The notes: generated from the sequence alone by a model not told the origin. Shown: positions 29,632 to 40,044, numbered from the stretch's first letter. The stretch: DNA of 64,000 bases from Symbiodinium kawagutii (GCA_009767595.1 VSDK01001399.1:94212-158211), one strand, 5' to 3'. Numbers and translations are program-made.

Positions 29632-29785
29632 GGCTTGGTGTTGAAGCCTGAGCGTGGCTTGTTAGCCCTGGCTGGTGCCGAAGCGATGCACTACTTGGCC
29701 TATGCCTTGGTGCACAGCTCCGTTAAGGCGGGCGCGGGTCAGTCGCGGGTCGGTTGGTCCGGAGTGAAGATCGAGATGGCTATGG
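29632..29785 (+). CDS. Exon ending at an A-element donor
   Basis: Acceptor CGCGACAGCAG, then ERGLLALAGAEAMHYLAYAL, VHSSVKAGAGQSRVGWSGVK and IEMAMG to ATGG|GTCAAT (phase 1). High GC at third positions. The frame is too short of ATG-led length to be noticed by ATG-based calling. Confidence 0.55.
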
Positions 29786-29896
29786 GTCAATATTAACCAT
29801 CAAGCTTATGGCTTAATAATGACCAACCAAATCATAAGGAAAACAATGGTTGATGATAGGGGAACCAGGGGTACAGGGTTTTGACCCACTGCCAGA
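29776..29896 (+). mobile_element. Family A element
   Basis: ATGGCTATGGGTCAATATTAA to TTTTGACCCACTGCCA. Left end overlaps the last codons of the preceding exon. Confidence 0.85.
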
Positions 29897-30069
29897 TTCT
29901 TTGAGAGATTCGAAGTGAAAGAAACAGAAGATCTTTGAAGATCTAGACTTTTTGGGGAGAAACTAAAATGCAAAACAAATGAGAGATGATTGTTTTAATT
30001 GAGAGACTTTTTGTCACTTTGGCAGCTGAGAGCAGTGCTCGCTGGCTGGGGGTGACAATATGAAGATCT

Positions 30070-30358
30070 ATGAAGACTTCCCTTGCTGCGGCACTGGTTC
30101 GAACTTTGACACAGATATGTTGTTTCTACAAAGCCCCCCCTGGTTTGTTTCCTGCTGGCGGCATATCCGAGGAGGCCACCAGTACCACTTCGAAGGCCTC
30201 CGTGCTCGAATCCGAAGCCAAGAGAGATGAAGTCTCGGTGACCTCGACCTCTTCAGAGAGGTCTATTTCTCTCCCTACCACAGCCTCTGGCGTCATTTGG
30301 CGTCGCAAGCTGCAAGCCTTGGTTGGTGCTAGTGCCCATGCTAGTCGTGATGCTTTGG
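30070..30358 (+). CDS. Candidate exon ending at an E element
   Basis: Ser/Thr-rich frame: GISEEATSTTSKASVLESEA, KRDEVSVTSTSSERSISLPT, KLQALVGASAHASRDAL, breaking at TTGG|GTGGCG in phase 1 where an E element starts. The 5' limit is uncertain. Confidence 0.5.
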
Positions 30359-30478
30359 GTGGCGAACCCAGCTACTACCTTAGGTTTTTGGGTTTTATTT
30401 GGGATATGATTGATTTGCCATGTAGCCACTAAAAGTTCTTTTTTTTTTTTTTTTCGCAGGGGATCTATAAGCACCAAG
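30359..30478 (+). mobile_element. Family E element as a 120-nt intron
   Basis: GTGGCGAACCCAGCTACTACC to ATCTATAAGCACCAAG. A T17-like tract and CGCAG inside give an alternative acceptor. Using the terminal CCAAG joins the frames in phase. Confidence 0.6.
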
Positions 30479-30513
30479 TTGTTGCTGCCATTGTGAAAAC
30501 TGATGTTCATTAA
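30479..30513 (+). CDS. Short exon after the E intron
   Basis: Completes the split codon as Val and reads VVAAIVKTDVH to TAA. Confidence 0.35.
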
Positions 30514-30542
30514 CCAATACAACAGAGTGATCCAAGAGCTGC

Positions 30543-31028
30543 TCACGCACTTGTTGCTTGGTGCTGTTGACTGCAGTTGGTGGTGAAACTAGTTATTGCT
30601 GATGGCGGTACAGTGACATGGTGACAGAGTCTCTGAATGTCGACTCCCAAGTAATCGATCCTGGTCAGTTGATGTATGTCGTTGAGTGGAGTACCATGAG
30701 CCCCCTGAAGTGAGAATCTGATGCTTTGGCACTGACAGCTGCACTCAAGCCATGCAGCAACGCTAATGACAGCGTTGAGGCTTACTACAAAGCCCCCACA
30801 AAATAACATTGGTGAGTCAACCTCGATTTGTCCGGCCAATGTTGACATCAGATCCAAAAATAGCCACCTCCAGCCCCTGGGGTGTTGAGGAGCGACAGTG
30901 CAGTGAGAACAGTGAGATGTCGATTGAGAGCCTGAGCTGCCACGTTTAAGCGGGTCCTGGACCACGGATGCCGATCCCATTTTTTCAACACTCGGCGTCC
31001 ACCTTTCCACCTTTCCTGATGTGAACAT
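30543..31028 (-). CDS. Antisense 161-codon open frame, unknown
   Basis: Includes VQDPLKRGSSGSQSTSHCSH and a hydrophobic segment LFCGGFVVSLNAVISVAAWL. Part of a run of minus-strand frames between 30.5 and 32.2 kb. Confidence 0.35.
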   Translation of the reverse strand: MFTSGKVERWTPSVEKMGSASVVQDPLKRGSSGSQSTSHCSHCTVAPQHPRGWRWLFLDLMSTLAGQIEVDSPMLFCGGFVVSLNAVISVAAWLECSCQCQSIRFSLQGAHGTPLNDIHQLTRIDYLGVDIQRLCHHVTVPPSAITSFTTNCSQQHQATSA

Positions 31029-31254
31029 GAGTAGGACAACAAATCATTGTGGTTCATCATTGATGTATCATTAGTCATGGGTAACTATTAACGACCATGG
31101 CTCATGACAAATCAAAGTCTTTGATCACTCTAGATCACAGTCACCCTGATCCATTTGAGGGCCGGCTTGAACCGTTGGGAAAGTTGGGTGAATCGCTACA
31201 GATCTCTGTGGCAGATGTCTAGGCCTGATTCGTCAATGTAAAGATTCGACGAGT

Positions 31255-31581
31255 TTAGGTTTGGTTTAGTCCAAGTGGTTTTCTGGGGTTCATTTCTAAT
31301 CCATGAACTGGAAGGATGAACCTGCCACAACTTTGCCAAGCTGGCGCTGTATAGCTCCGAGACCACTGACGTGGGATTGCGCCTGCTGTTTTGCCACGCG
31401 CCAAATCTCTAGCTGGAATCGCTATTTGTCTACAGAAGGCCTTCATTTCGTTGGAGTGAAACAGGGTTTGCAGTGGAAAATGTGCATGTGCATGCAGTTC
31501 ATGACGAGCAATTACAGAAAGGATCTGTTTCCTGAGTCTACCACAAGTGTTCCTAAATGACATCCATTGAGCTTGGCCCAT
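31255..31581 (-). CDS. Antisense 108-codon open frame, unknown
   Basis: Includes MKAFCRQIAIPARDLARGKT and AGAIPRQWSRSYTAPAWQSC. A plus frame of 85 codons overlaps. Confidence 0.35.
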   Translation of the reverse strand: MGQAQWMSFRNTCGRLRKQILSVIARHELHAHAHFPLQTLFHSNEMKAFCRQIAIPARDLARGKTAGAIPRQWSRSYTAPAWQSCGRFILPVHGLEMNPRKPLGLNQT

Positions 31582-31629
31582 TCTGCTGAAGAGACAATGA
31601 CAAATGAAGGTTGATGAACTGTAATAGTC

Positions 31630-32196
31630 TCATGTTGGTGCCACATCTTTCCAGTCTGGTGTTCTGCGCTGGGCGGGCATACAGTAATTAGCAAAGTTCT
31701 GGGCATACAAAGTGCCAGTGCTGCTTACCTGTTCTTGAGCTGGAATTCCAAGACCTGAAGGAACATTTCTTGAAACATGAACTGGATCAGGTGTGTTCAC
31801 CATAGGGTACCAACACTTGTTGCTTGCCTTCTCACCATAGATTTTGACGGGGTCAGTTGTCCTGTTGTGATATTTTTCTACACATTTCAATCCAGGAGCT
31901 TGGGAGCCAAACATCTGGCAAATCATTTGCCTGCTCTGCTGACTATGCCACGAAGGTGGACGTAGAGTCCATAGTTTAGACACTAGCAGAATCCCGGTGG
32001 ATGGATGCTGGTAGAGGCTTATACTGTAGTATGACTGCTTGACACAGGAGGCAATCCATGCCTTGCAAACAGCACTAAACGAGTGTAATTGACCTTTTTG
32101 CCACTTTGGTGAGGCCCACTGGACCATGTTGGGCTTTTGTATTCGGGAGCTATTCACATCACAGCATGGGGACATTTCCAACCCCGTATGCCTCAC
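31630..32196 (-). CDS. Longest non-repetitive frame, 188 codons, unknown protein
   Basis: Balanced composition: WASPKWQKGQLHSFSAVCKA, GSQAPGLKCVEKYHNRTTDP, YPMVNTPDPVHVSRNVPSGL, YAQNFANYCMPAQRRTPDWK. No domain recognised. If real it would be a single uninterrupted coding block on the minus strand, unlike the fragmented plus exons, possibly from a mobile element or a retrogene. Confidence 0.45.
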   Translation of the reverse strand: MRHTGLEMSPCCDVNSSRIQKPNMVQWASPKWQKGQLHSFSAVCKAWIASCVKQSYYSISLYQHPSTGILLVSKLWTLRPPSWHSQQSRQMICQMFGSQAPGLKCVEKYHNRTTDPVKIYGEKASNKCWYPMVNTPDPVHVSRNVPSGLGIPAQEQVSSTGTLYAQNFANYCMPAQRRTPDWKDVAPT

Positions 32197-32205
32197 TTAG
32201 CTTGT

Positions 32206-32249
32206 ACGACCCCTGCGGCAACTCATAAAATTGCGGCCGCTCGTACTTG
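32206..32249. repeat. Imperfect hairpin at the edge of the AT-rich island
   Basis: GTACGACCCCTGCGGCAA and TTGCGGCCGCTCGTAC are near reverse complements separated by about 9 bp. Confidence 0.6.
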
Positions 32250-32880
32250 TCGTCTCTCTTCATGAACCTTATGTGGAGCAAAATAATCACTTCCCCCAAT
32301 ACTAAATAACCCTCCCCAAATTGGAAGCATGGCGAGCTAATTTTTTCATCAGGGGGTTTTTAATATTCGGGTCCCGGACGGACCAATAATAATCAATTAA
32401 AATTCCTTATTCATAGAAATGAAGCATTTTGATTTCAACATCTAACTAGATTCCTTTTTGAATTCTATTTAGAATATTGCTAAAACTGGATTTCGAAGCT
32501 TACCCCCAAAAATCAACTATAATTCCTTATTAATAAAGATAGACAAATTCGATTTTAGCATTTCATTAAACTCCTTTTTTACATTAGATTTCAAATATTA
32601 GTAAAAAAAAATAGATTTCAAAGAGGACCCTAATGATAAATTTTCAGTCCCAAGCTATTTCTACTATTAGGGGTAAAGACCCTTCGGGAATGAATGCGTT
32701 TTCCTATTGATTTCAAGCGCCACAATTAACAACGCAATTACAAATTAAAAAACACGGAAATCCGGAATTTCACTCATATTTGTATTATTTGGGGGTCACT
32801 TTTAGTAATACCCGGAAGGGATTATTTGTGAAGTCACAGGCAAGCGCATTCTTTGTGACTCCATTTTCATGGTGCGGGCC
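32250..32880. other. AT-rich island with an internal tandem duplication
   Basis: Composition and word content differ from the rest of the window; no A-E elements and no AACCATCAT background. A unit of about 110 bp (32391-32498) recurs at 32511-32623 with many substitutions, sharing ATTCCTTATT, AGATTCCTTTTT-like and GGATTTC(G/A)AAG blocks. No ORF of note. Confidence 0.65.
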
Positions 32881-32951
32881 AACTACTACTACTACCAGAA
32901 ATTCCCTTCTCAAACAACCTTGTTTTCTGTTTTTCGGGCGTTTATGGACAG

Positions 32952-33169
32952 CCTCAGATTTCCCAGCAAAACTTGCCAAAAGGGACAGCAATGGCAGCAT
33001 CTCCAGCACTTCTGCAGTCAAAGGAGATGCAACACCAGATCTTTGGATGTCAGGACAGTCTGATGCAGCTTGGGACAGCTCAAGACTCGGAAGGGATTGC
33101 TTAGATTGCATAGTTTCAGAGCTCGAGCTGGAAGTTGACGCTCATGCTGATTGCGGGATGGTTGTTTGA
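32952..33169 (+). CDS. Exon with strong acceptor, unknown protein
   Basis: TTTCTGTTTTTCGGGCG...GGACAG precedes a 72-codon frame: SDFPAKLAKRDSNGSISSTS, GDATPDLWMSGQSDAAWDSS, RLGRDCLDCIVSELELEVDA, to TGA. Acidic, Ser-rich, soluble composition. The AT-rich island would lie in the preceding intron. Confidence 0.6.
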
Positions 33170-33915
33170 TGTGGTCTAGAAAGTTTTGAGAGAGCAGATT
33201 GTCCTTAGTTAAGAGGAGCACGCACTGAAAGAATGTTTCATCATTCAAACCGTTAAACCTCACCAAGTATCATTCAGCAACATCAGCCATAATAAACGGA
33301 TGGCTATATCCCAAATTCACCATCATTCGCCAACCATCAACTATCACTTATCATTCATTGATCATCACCATTATTAGCATCAACCATCATGAGTCATGAT
33401 ATAGCCATAGAAATTCGAGAGCATCAGCCAGCATTGGTCATCATTGACCATCATGAACCATCAGCATCATTCATTACCCATCAATTCCTATGCTGGCCGT
33501 TCCTTCACCATAGAAATTCACGAGTTCCATCCCAGCGATTCAGCCAGCGCTCGGCCCAACCGCTCCGCACCGCTTCGTTGAGTCATCCCCTTCACCATGC
33601 ACCGCTTTGTAAAGCACGGGTCTCGTCCCATAGACTGTACAGCTTGGCCATGCTACCCTCGCAGGGTATTGGACAAGATCTCCCAAGTCGAGTTACCAGG
33701 ATCATGATTTCACAGAGATGACTCATGGGCCGTCCATTGGGGGCTTCAGAGCACTTTGAAGATGATCCCTGGATCCTTGGGAATACCTCTATCGCTCCGG
33801 CGCTGTTGTGATGATTTTGTACAGAGTTTTTCAACTAAGCCACAACAGCGCCCTCCGGCTGTCTCGGTGATTGGAAACCGCTATTGAAAAGAGGAGTTAT
33901 ACGGTGGTTTGAGGA
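33170..33915. other. Low-complexity spacer with weak frames
   Basis: ACCATCATGAACCATCA background at 33280-33480. A plus frame at 33389-33721 has a GC-richer part (PSQRFSQRSAQPLRTASLSH) but no splice signals. Confidence 0.4.
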
Positions 33916-33918
33916 AAG

Positions 33919-33919
<1 letters not shown>

Positions 33920-34005
<86 letters not shown>

Positions 34006-34048
34006 CTCATCATCATCATCATCATCATCGTTATCCTCATCATCATGT
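33920..34048 (+). repeat. (TCA)n/(TCG)n microsatellite
   Basis: About 43 trinucleotide units. Confidence 0.97.
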
Positions 34049-34464
34049 TATTCAATGTTTTTGTTGGGACTTAGGACTGTAATTACAATTACAAGCAATG
34101 TACCAGAATCATTGAAGCATTTTCGATTGCCAGGACATGCAATCAGAAAGGGTACTAGCAGCTAGTGAGAACCTCAGCCATGAACAACTACTATGAATAG
34201 CTTAGTGGTTTAGCCATGAACAAGTACCAAAAAACTAACGGAAACAAACACAGCTTGCATAGCACGACCTTAGCCATGGACAACCAGCCTAAACCTTGGC
34301 TTTCCCCATCAATGAGAAGGTATTTTGTTGCACAGCCCACTTCCAGCAGTTGATGATGAGGATTTGCTGGCGATATGGGTGTTTCTGATGTCTTTTGATC
34401 CTTGCTGGAGCCATCTATCATTGCCATTGGTTTCAAATATTGTGTATTTTTGGTCGACTTCAAC

Positions 34465-34465
<1 letters not shown>

Positions 34466-34507
<42 letters not shown>

Positions 34508-34530
34508 GGTTGTTGTGGTTGTTGTTGTGG

Positions 34531-34573
<43 letters not shown>

Positions 34574-34599
34574 ATTAGGAGTAGTAGGAGTAGTAGTAG

Positions 34600-34652
<53 letters not shown>
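34466..34652 (+). repeat. Composite (TTG)n-(GTA)n microsatellite
   Basis: About 105 bp of TTG with TGG variants changes to about 80 bp of AGT/GTA units. Poly-Cys, poly-Val, poly-Gln and poly-Thr frames over it are artefacts. Confidence 0.97.
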
Positions 34653-34653
<1 letters not shown>

Positions 34654-34795
34654 TAGTTTTTTCCTCAAGAATGATGTCTTTCTTACGGTTTGGGTCCAGG
34701 GGATGGTGCTTACATAGCATCCAACAAGTGGTAAGCTCAACCAGAATCAATCCTCAACCGACCATAGACCAGGTCATAAACCAGGCCCCAGAACC

Positions 34796-34966
34796 ATGGT
34801 GCGGCCTGCTTTCACAGCCACGGCACAGGCGTGTTTTCGCACGGTGCACTTTGTTGCTCGCTTGGTTGGCAAAGATCCGACCAGGCCGGTGGGTCCAGGG
34901 GGATCCGACTTTCGCCTGGGGGGAGGCAGGCCAGGAGCTACCAGGAGTGGTGCAACCAAATGGTAG
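34796..34966 (+). CDS. Small ORF with ATG in good context
   Basis: 56 codons from ACCATGG: MVRPAFTATAQACFRTVHFV then ARLVGKDPTRPVGPGGSDFR, to TAG. The Arg/Ala/Thr-rich N-terminus is like an organelle-targeting leader, but this is inference. The 3' end carries the short GGAGCTACCAGGAGTGG repeat. An antisense frame overlaps. Confidence 0.4.
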   Translation: MVRPAFTATAQACFRTVHFVARLVGKDPTRPVGPGGSDFRLGGGRPGATRSGATKW

Positions 34967-35132
34967 TGATGAATGCTTGGTGAAGGCTTAGTTTATGGTT
35001 GTTTACTGCTTTGTGTTTGGATATGTTTGGATACTTTTTTTTTTCAAAGGTTGATGTACAATGGGCGGTGGCTGGTTGCCTGGTGAGGTTCGTATGTTGC
35101 CTTGACTGATCCTTGTTGGTTGATTCCAACAG

Positions 35133-35274
35133 TTGGATATGTTCCCGGCCGCGACCCAACCAGCATGTGCTCAGCCGTTGTCAAACTCTCGACCTTGATT
35201 ACTTCCAAGTTGTAGAGCAAGGAAGGCTGCGTGCAGCGGTTTCTTTGTGTGTCATTCAAGAAAAATGGCTATGG
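35133..35274 (+). CDS. Exon ending at an A-element donor
   Basis: Acceptor GATTCCAACAG; frame WICSRPRPNQHVLSRCQTLD, LDYFQVVEQGRLRAAVSLCV, IQEKWLW, ending TGG|GTCAAT in phase 0. WLW comes from the A terminal repeat. Confidence 0.6.
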
Positions 35275-35379
35275 GTCAATATTGACCATCAATATTAAGC
35301 AACATTAAGCAACAAAAATGGGGGAAAACAATGGTCAATGATGGGAACCAGGGGTACAGGGTTTGGACCCACTGCCACA
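35265..35379 (+). mobile_element. Family A element
   Basis: ATGGCTATGGGTCAATATTGA to GTTTGGACCCACTGCCAC. Confidence 0.85.
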
Positions 35380-36660
35380 TTAAGAACGCGTTCTCATTGA
35401 TACTTGAACATTGTCGCAAACCATGCTGTAATATGCCGTCGCTAGAGGCATTCGGCCCAACTTTGCACCCAAAACAATAGAACAAGGCATTCATCCTGGT
35501 ATTCTTTTTAAGTTGCTTTAGACAAGGTTCTGGTTCTCTTTTGTTGTCATGTTCTTTCTTTCGTATTGCCGTTGTTCGGGTTTTACTTTTGATTGCGCGT
35601 TCGTTTTGCATGTCTCGCAGCGGGTTTAGTTGGTGGTTGTACCTGGCATCGGATGCAAGGTTTGCCATCACTATTGATCAGACAAAAACGCAGGCAGTCA
35701 GGCAGTGGTTGTAGTTGTCCCCCTTGTCCGACAAAAAATGAGCAGAGGCAGTAGAAAACCCGAAGGGAACGTGCCTCTGACACTGAGCAACATCTCAGAG
35801 GCACTAGAAACACTTCTTGGGAAGCGAAGAAAATCAACAAAACGCGTGGAGAGAAATGAACAAAAGAAGGTTCATAGTGTACTTAGGAATTTTACCAAAG
35901 TTGGTAGTTTGATGCTGAGACTTCAATGTTTTCGTTACTCGTGTAACCTTCAGTGGAGAATGCGTTGGCTGGTTTATGATCAAATTCAAATATCGTTTAG
36001 TTCCTGATGATTCCTGGGATTCTATATTTTGAGAAAGGCCACTATTGATGATCAACATCCATCCACAATTTGTCTAGGATCGTCAGTGAATAGCAATCAT
36101 CGAAAGCCACGGTCAACCATTATCAAATCGTGATTGTGCGTAATAAAGCTCATTGTCGACCATGATCAATCGTCACTTAACCATCATTTAGCCATCATTC
36201 AATCAGCATTTAAAGCATGAGCTGGCCATGATTTGCATAGCTAATTATCAAAAACCACTATGTAACTATGTATATCAACTATCAATTGACCATCAACGAC
36301 CATCAATAATTGACCACTAATCAACCATCACAAATCATCAAATAACTATCAATTCACCGTCATTCAAGGCATCAATATCCGTCTTAATTTTCTGACTTTG
36401 CAGCTGATTGCTAGTGTTAGCTATGTGCAGGGCTGGCCACAGCGTGCCCCCTACACAATGATGGCTCATCGATTGAAGATGAAGACGAAGACGAAGATCC
36501 GACACAACAAGGCACAACCCAGTAGGCTTATCAAGAATCATCCATAACCATCAAAAACCACGATCTAGCTGTTATATGTCATATCTCAACCATGTAACCT
36601 GAAATGGTCGATGATATCCAACCACATCTAACCTATACCTAATCATCAACCATCTAACCA
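35380..36660. other. Spacer, mostly low complexity
   Basis: A 131-codon antisense frame (35276-35671) and a 100-codon plus frame (35705-36007) are weak. 36100-36660 is ACCATCAATAATTGACCA background. Confidence 0.4.
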
Positions 36661-36662
36661 TT

Positions 36663-36830
36663 GCATGTCACAGTTGATGCCCACCCGTGGTCAGGGCCCT
36701 GGAAGCCAAGATCGTGCGTGGCTTCGTGTCCGTTCGGTGCGCCACAGCGGTGGGGCACGGGGTGGTGGACACCCAACCGTCGGACGCGGAACATGTGGGA
36801 GCAGTGTCTCGAACTTGGAAATTCAAAGGG
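36663..36830 (+). CDS. GC-rich candidate exon, two frames
   Basis: Frames give TRGQGPGSQDRAWLRVRSVR and PWSGPWKPRSCVASCPFGAP, both with GC-rich third positions. Block clearly stands out; frame unresolved. Confidence 0.4.
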
Positions 36831-36953
36831 AATTCATAAGGGGAATTCATGGGGGTTATAACCATTAATAATGGTGAATTATTTTTTTGTAATGGTTGTT
36901 TAAAGTGATTACTAATGGTTAATAGTGGTTTCCCTCCACGATAGACACAGATA

Positions 36954-37079
36954 GTGGTGTCGCACAAGAGGGGTACCCCAAAATGGTTGGTTTATTACTG
37001 CAAGTGGTTACTATTAATACTACAAATGGGTAATCAACTGGATGATTGGGGGGTACCCCTATCTTGAGAAACATCCATA
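36954..37079 (+). mobile_element. Family B element
   Basis: GAGGGGTACCCCAAAATGG to GGGTACCCCTATCTTGAGAAA with a longer centre than usual. Confidence 0.8.
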
Positions 37080-37531
37080 CGAGTCCAGTTCGCCCTGGTG
37101 GTACCTATCAACCATCCAGCTCTTCATAGTTCATACGCATTACTAGTAGGGCAACTACTATATAATGTAATGAAACAACAAATTTTTGGAGTGCACCATT
37201 TTTGGACTCATATCATTGATCATCATTAAGCACCACTAAAGTCTAAATCCATCGTAATGATGATACAGTTTTAAAGCCATGGCAAATGATCATTAAAACC
37301 ATTTTACTCATTAATATTATTTAATGACCATTTATACCCATTAACAACCCATCATTGAATGGTGATTTATGAGTGTTTTTTTTATCAATCATGATGGTTT
37401 TATTGATGAATCATGGTGGCATTCTTGTTGCTGACCAACCATCATGGACCATCAGATGAGTCACTATGAATTGATAGTGGTTCGCAACATAGCAACCGTG
37501 GTCAATGATGATAATGACAAATCACGGTTCA

Positions 37532-37636
37532 TCATGGTCCTCGGACTTTGGCGGTCTGTTTGAATGGCCCCAGCACTTTCTGGCGGTCTCGCATGATCGC
37601 AACTCAGGGAAGCTAACAACGACGTGTGTGATCTGA
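37532..37636 (+). CDS. Candidate exon, unknown protein
   Basis: SSDFGGLFEWPQHFLAVSHD then RNSGKLTTTCVI to TGA; the same frame stays open another 22 codons. Confidence 0.35.
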   Translation, partial: SWSSDFGGLFEWPQHFLAVSHDRNSGKLTTTCVI

Positions 37637-37790
37637 TTCGGGGGTCCGGGTTGCACCGAATTCAGTCGGTTACCCATGGTGCATGGTGGTGCTAGAAAAT
37701 GATCGTCGTGAGGAGGCGATCATGCTACCAAACATGGTGACGATCAAGATTGACAAGTCATAGATGAGTCATAGTTAATTGATGTTAGTA

Positions 37791-37883
37791 GCTGATTGGT
37801 GGTTTCAAACATTTTTGTTTTCCCTAGTAATGACTAAATTACTAACAAATGGTTGGTTGACTTGGGGGTTGAAACCACCAACC
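37791..37883 (+). mobile_element. Family C element, complete
   Basis: CTGATTGGTGGTTTCAAAC and GGTTGAAACCACCAACCAG form matching inverted ends. Confidence 0.8.
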
Positions 37884-38487
37884 AGAGAGCAAATAATGAT
37901 TTCACTACATGGCATGCCCTACTGACTAAAATCATTGGGGCGATACGATTGACACGGCAATTTATAAATAGCAATTATCATTGACATTGACAAATCAGAT
38001 GGTGTTTGACCATGGCCAAGACTGATTGACAAACATCAACCTTCGCTAATAGTGATCATGCTGGCGTTCCTGTAGTATGGCTATGAGCCATTCTCAGGCC
38101 TGATTGCCAGTTCCAAGCGCCAGAAAGCAGCGGTTAATGGAACGTCACAAGGTGACTTAACACTAGCGACTGGCTGGTGGTTAAGAGGGAGCTAAGGAGC
38201 CACCGGTATCCCAATGGTCCTTGAACGGGGCAGCTGAGGAGATACCAGGAGTGGCCTAATAAATGGTAGAACATGAGATGAGAAATCATAAGGTATATTA
38301 TTCTTTTTTTTTTCTGGATGCAGTATGGGAAAATTCGGTTCATGGGCTTTTTTCACCCATCCTGCTGTCATGCTGTCGTAGTCCTTTGACACTGAACACC
38401 AGATGAGACAAGGAATGGCAAACCGCCATTGAGCTGGATGGCTGGGTGACCTTGTCAATGGAAGGGCATTGCAGTTGAAGATCCCTG

Positions 38488-38697
38488 GTGTTGCATCGCC
38501 TCTTTGTTCCTACAGGCGTCCAACGAGACATCATTAAATCTGCTCAAACTTCGCAGCACATTTTTCCTCTGTCCACTAGCATTCCATTTCTTACTACTTT
38601 TCAGGATTTCCTTGATGATTTGTCGCTCTTGCTCTTCGAAAGAAGGATATCATTCCAAATGACAACATCCATCAACATCTGTAATTTCAAGTCTTGA
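38488..38697 (+). CDS. Candidate exon, unknown protein
   Basis: HRLFVPTGVQRDIIKSAQTS and FQDFLDDLSLLLFERRISFQ. A TACTTTTCAG acceptor at 38602-38604 could split it. Confidence 0.4.
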   Translation: MLHRLFVPTGVQRDIIKSAQTSQHIFPLSTSIPFLTTFQDFLDDLSLLLFERRISFQMTTSINICNFKS

Positions 38698-38867
38698 TTC
38701 AATTCATAAAATTGTTCATTTCATATTCTTGGTCATAGTCCCTTCCATTCTCTTCATATTCTCTTCATATTCTCTTCATATTCTTATTCGTTTCATATTC
38801 TTTGTCCATTCTCTTCATATTATATTCATCCTTATTCATTTCATTCTCTTCATTTTCTCATCCATAG

Positions 38868-39005
38868 GACTGTCCTTGGCAGATGGTGAGTCACTCGGCC
38901 AGTCGTGCCCTCAGGCGCGTGAGCGCTGCAGAAAGGCTGCAGAAGTTCGTGGAGGCCAACTTGGCGAAACCGAATGCGCTTGCGCAGCAGTCGCGAATTT
39001 TCTAG
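38868..39005 (+). CDS. Candidate terminal exon, helical
   Basis: After a T/C-rich tract of TCTTCATATTC repeats and CATCCATAG, the frame reads SHSASRALRRVSAAERLQKF then VEANLAKPNALAQQSRIF to TAG. Ala/Arg/Gln-rich and likely helical, with GC-ending codons. A second frame is open but Cys-rich. Confidence 0.5.
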   Translation, partial: DCPWQMVSHSASRALRRVSAAERLQKFVEANLAKPNALAQQSRIF

Positions 39006-39240
39006 ATAGACGTGCCGATACAATTGAATATAACTGGGATAATGATATAATTGGACAAGTGGATGACGTACATTATATTCTTACATTGTAGATTAATTAT
39101 ATACATAATACATACAGTATTTACATAGATATTACGCACATGATGCACATAATACAATGTACATACTATATCTCACATGTGGTCCTCACATGGTATCTTG
39201 CTACATTTTGGTCCTCCCATGCTATCTTCCACCTGGCCAG

Positions 39241-39396
39241 GCCTATGCCTCTCGGCTGGAGCCCGATGGTGAGCTCTCGGTGGCCGAGCTGATGAGCAAC
39301 AGCCACGTCGCTGGGCGGGCGGAACGGGGGCGACCAAAGGGGTGCGAGTTGGGTCAAAGCTTCAAGCAACCAATAGCTATAATTACCACTACTTAA
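39241..39396 (+). CDS. Candidate exon, unknown protein
   Basis: Acceptor CACCTGGCCAG, then AYASRLEPDGELSVAELMSN and SHVAGRAERGRPKG. Becomes AT-rich after 39350. Confidence 0.5.
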   Translation, partial: AYASRLEPDGELSVAELMSNSHVAGRAERGRPKGCELGQSFKQPIAIITTT

Positions 39397-39638
39397 TGGG
39401 TATAGCTATTGGTCATATCATAGTGGTTATATTGGTAATTAGTTATATATTACCACTTATAGCTAATAAAGTAACCAAAGGTTCTAAGGGTTAATTATTA
39501 CCACTCATTAATGGTTATAAGGCTTATAATTGACAGGTCAATAGCTATAATTTATGGTTATAAAAGGCAAGTAAGTGGTTCATAATGGTTCATAGTAGCC
39601 TTTTTGTAGTGGTTATAATGGTTATCGATGGTCAATGA

Positions 39639-39800
39639 TATGGTAATGAGTCAAGCAGTTAACCAACCAACCAGTGGGGGATGATATTAGTGATGGCTGA
39701 TTGTTAGGCCAATTTTATAGGGAAAACATGGCCAATACTCATGGCAGGAAAACAACGGCCAATGATGGAAGAACCAGGGGCACATGGTGAACTGACCCAC
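39639..39800 (+). mobile_element. Family A element with an internal duplication
   Basis: ATGGTAATGAGTCAAGCAG to GAACTGACCCACAT. The GGGAAAACATGGCCAAT block is repeated, making it about 45 bp longer than others. Confidence 0.7.
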
Positions 39801-39919
39801 ATGATGAGCCTGAGCTGTCCGCGTGCAACTGTGAGTTGCGATCGTTAGGAAAGCGGACAGCAGTGGCAAAGTCTGGAGTCTGGAGTTTGCTTTTTGCAAA
39901 GGTGGCTCTGGGGGATTGA
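39791..39919 (+). CDS. Candidate exon, unknown protein
   Basis: DEPELSACNCELRSLGKRTA then VAKSGVWSLLFAKVALGD to TGA. Opens within the A right end; CACATGATGAG is a possible acceptor. Confidence 0.45.
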   Translation, partial: TDPHDEPELSACNCELRSLGKRTAVAKSGVWSLLFAKVALGD

Positions 39920-39962
39920 GACAAAACATCGGTGCCTCGAAACAGGATTGGTCACGCAGCTA

Positions 39963-40026
39963 CTGCCTCATCCTCCTCCTCATCCTCCTCATCATCAGCA
40001 TCATCCTCATCATCATCATCATCATG
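39963..40026 (+). repeat. (ATC)n microsatellite
   Basis: Imperfect TCC/TCA repeats of about 60 bp. Confidence 0.9.
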
Positions 40027-40044
40027 AATTATATATCATGCATC

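Noticed and set aside
34309-34991. Frames of 130-198 codons rich in Val, Cys, Leu, Gln or Thr
   Set aside because: They come from the (TTG)n-(GTA)n repeat. No flanking exon evidence supports them.
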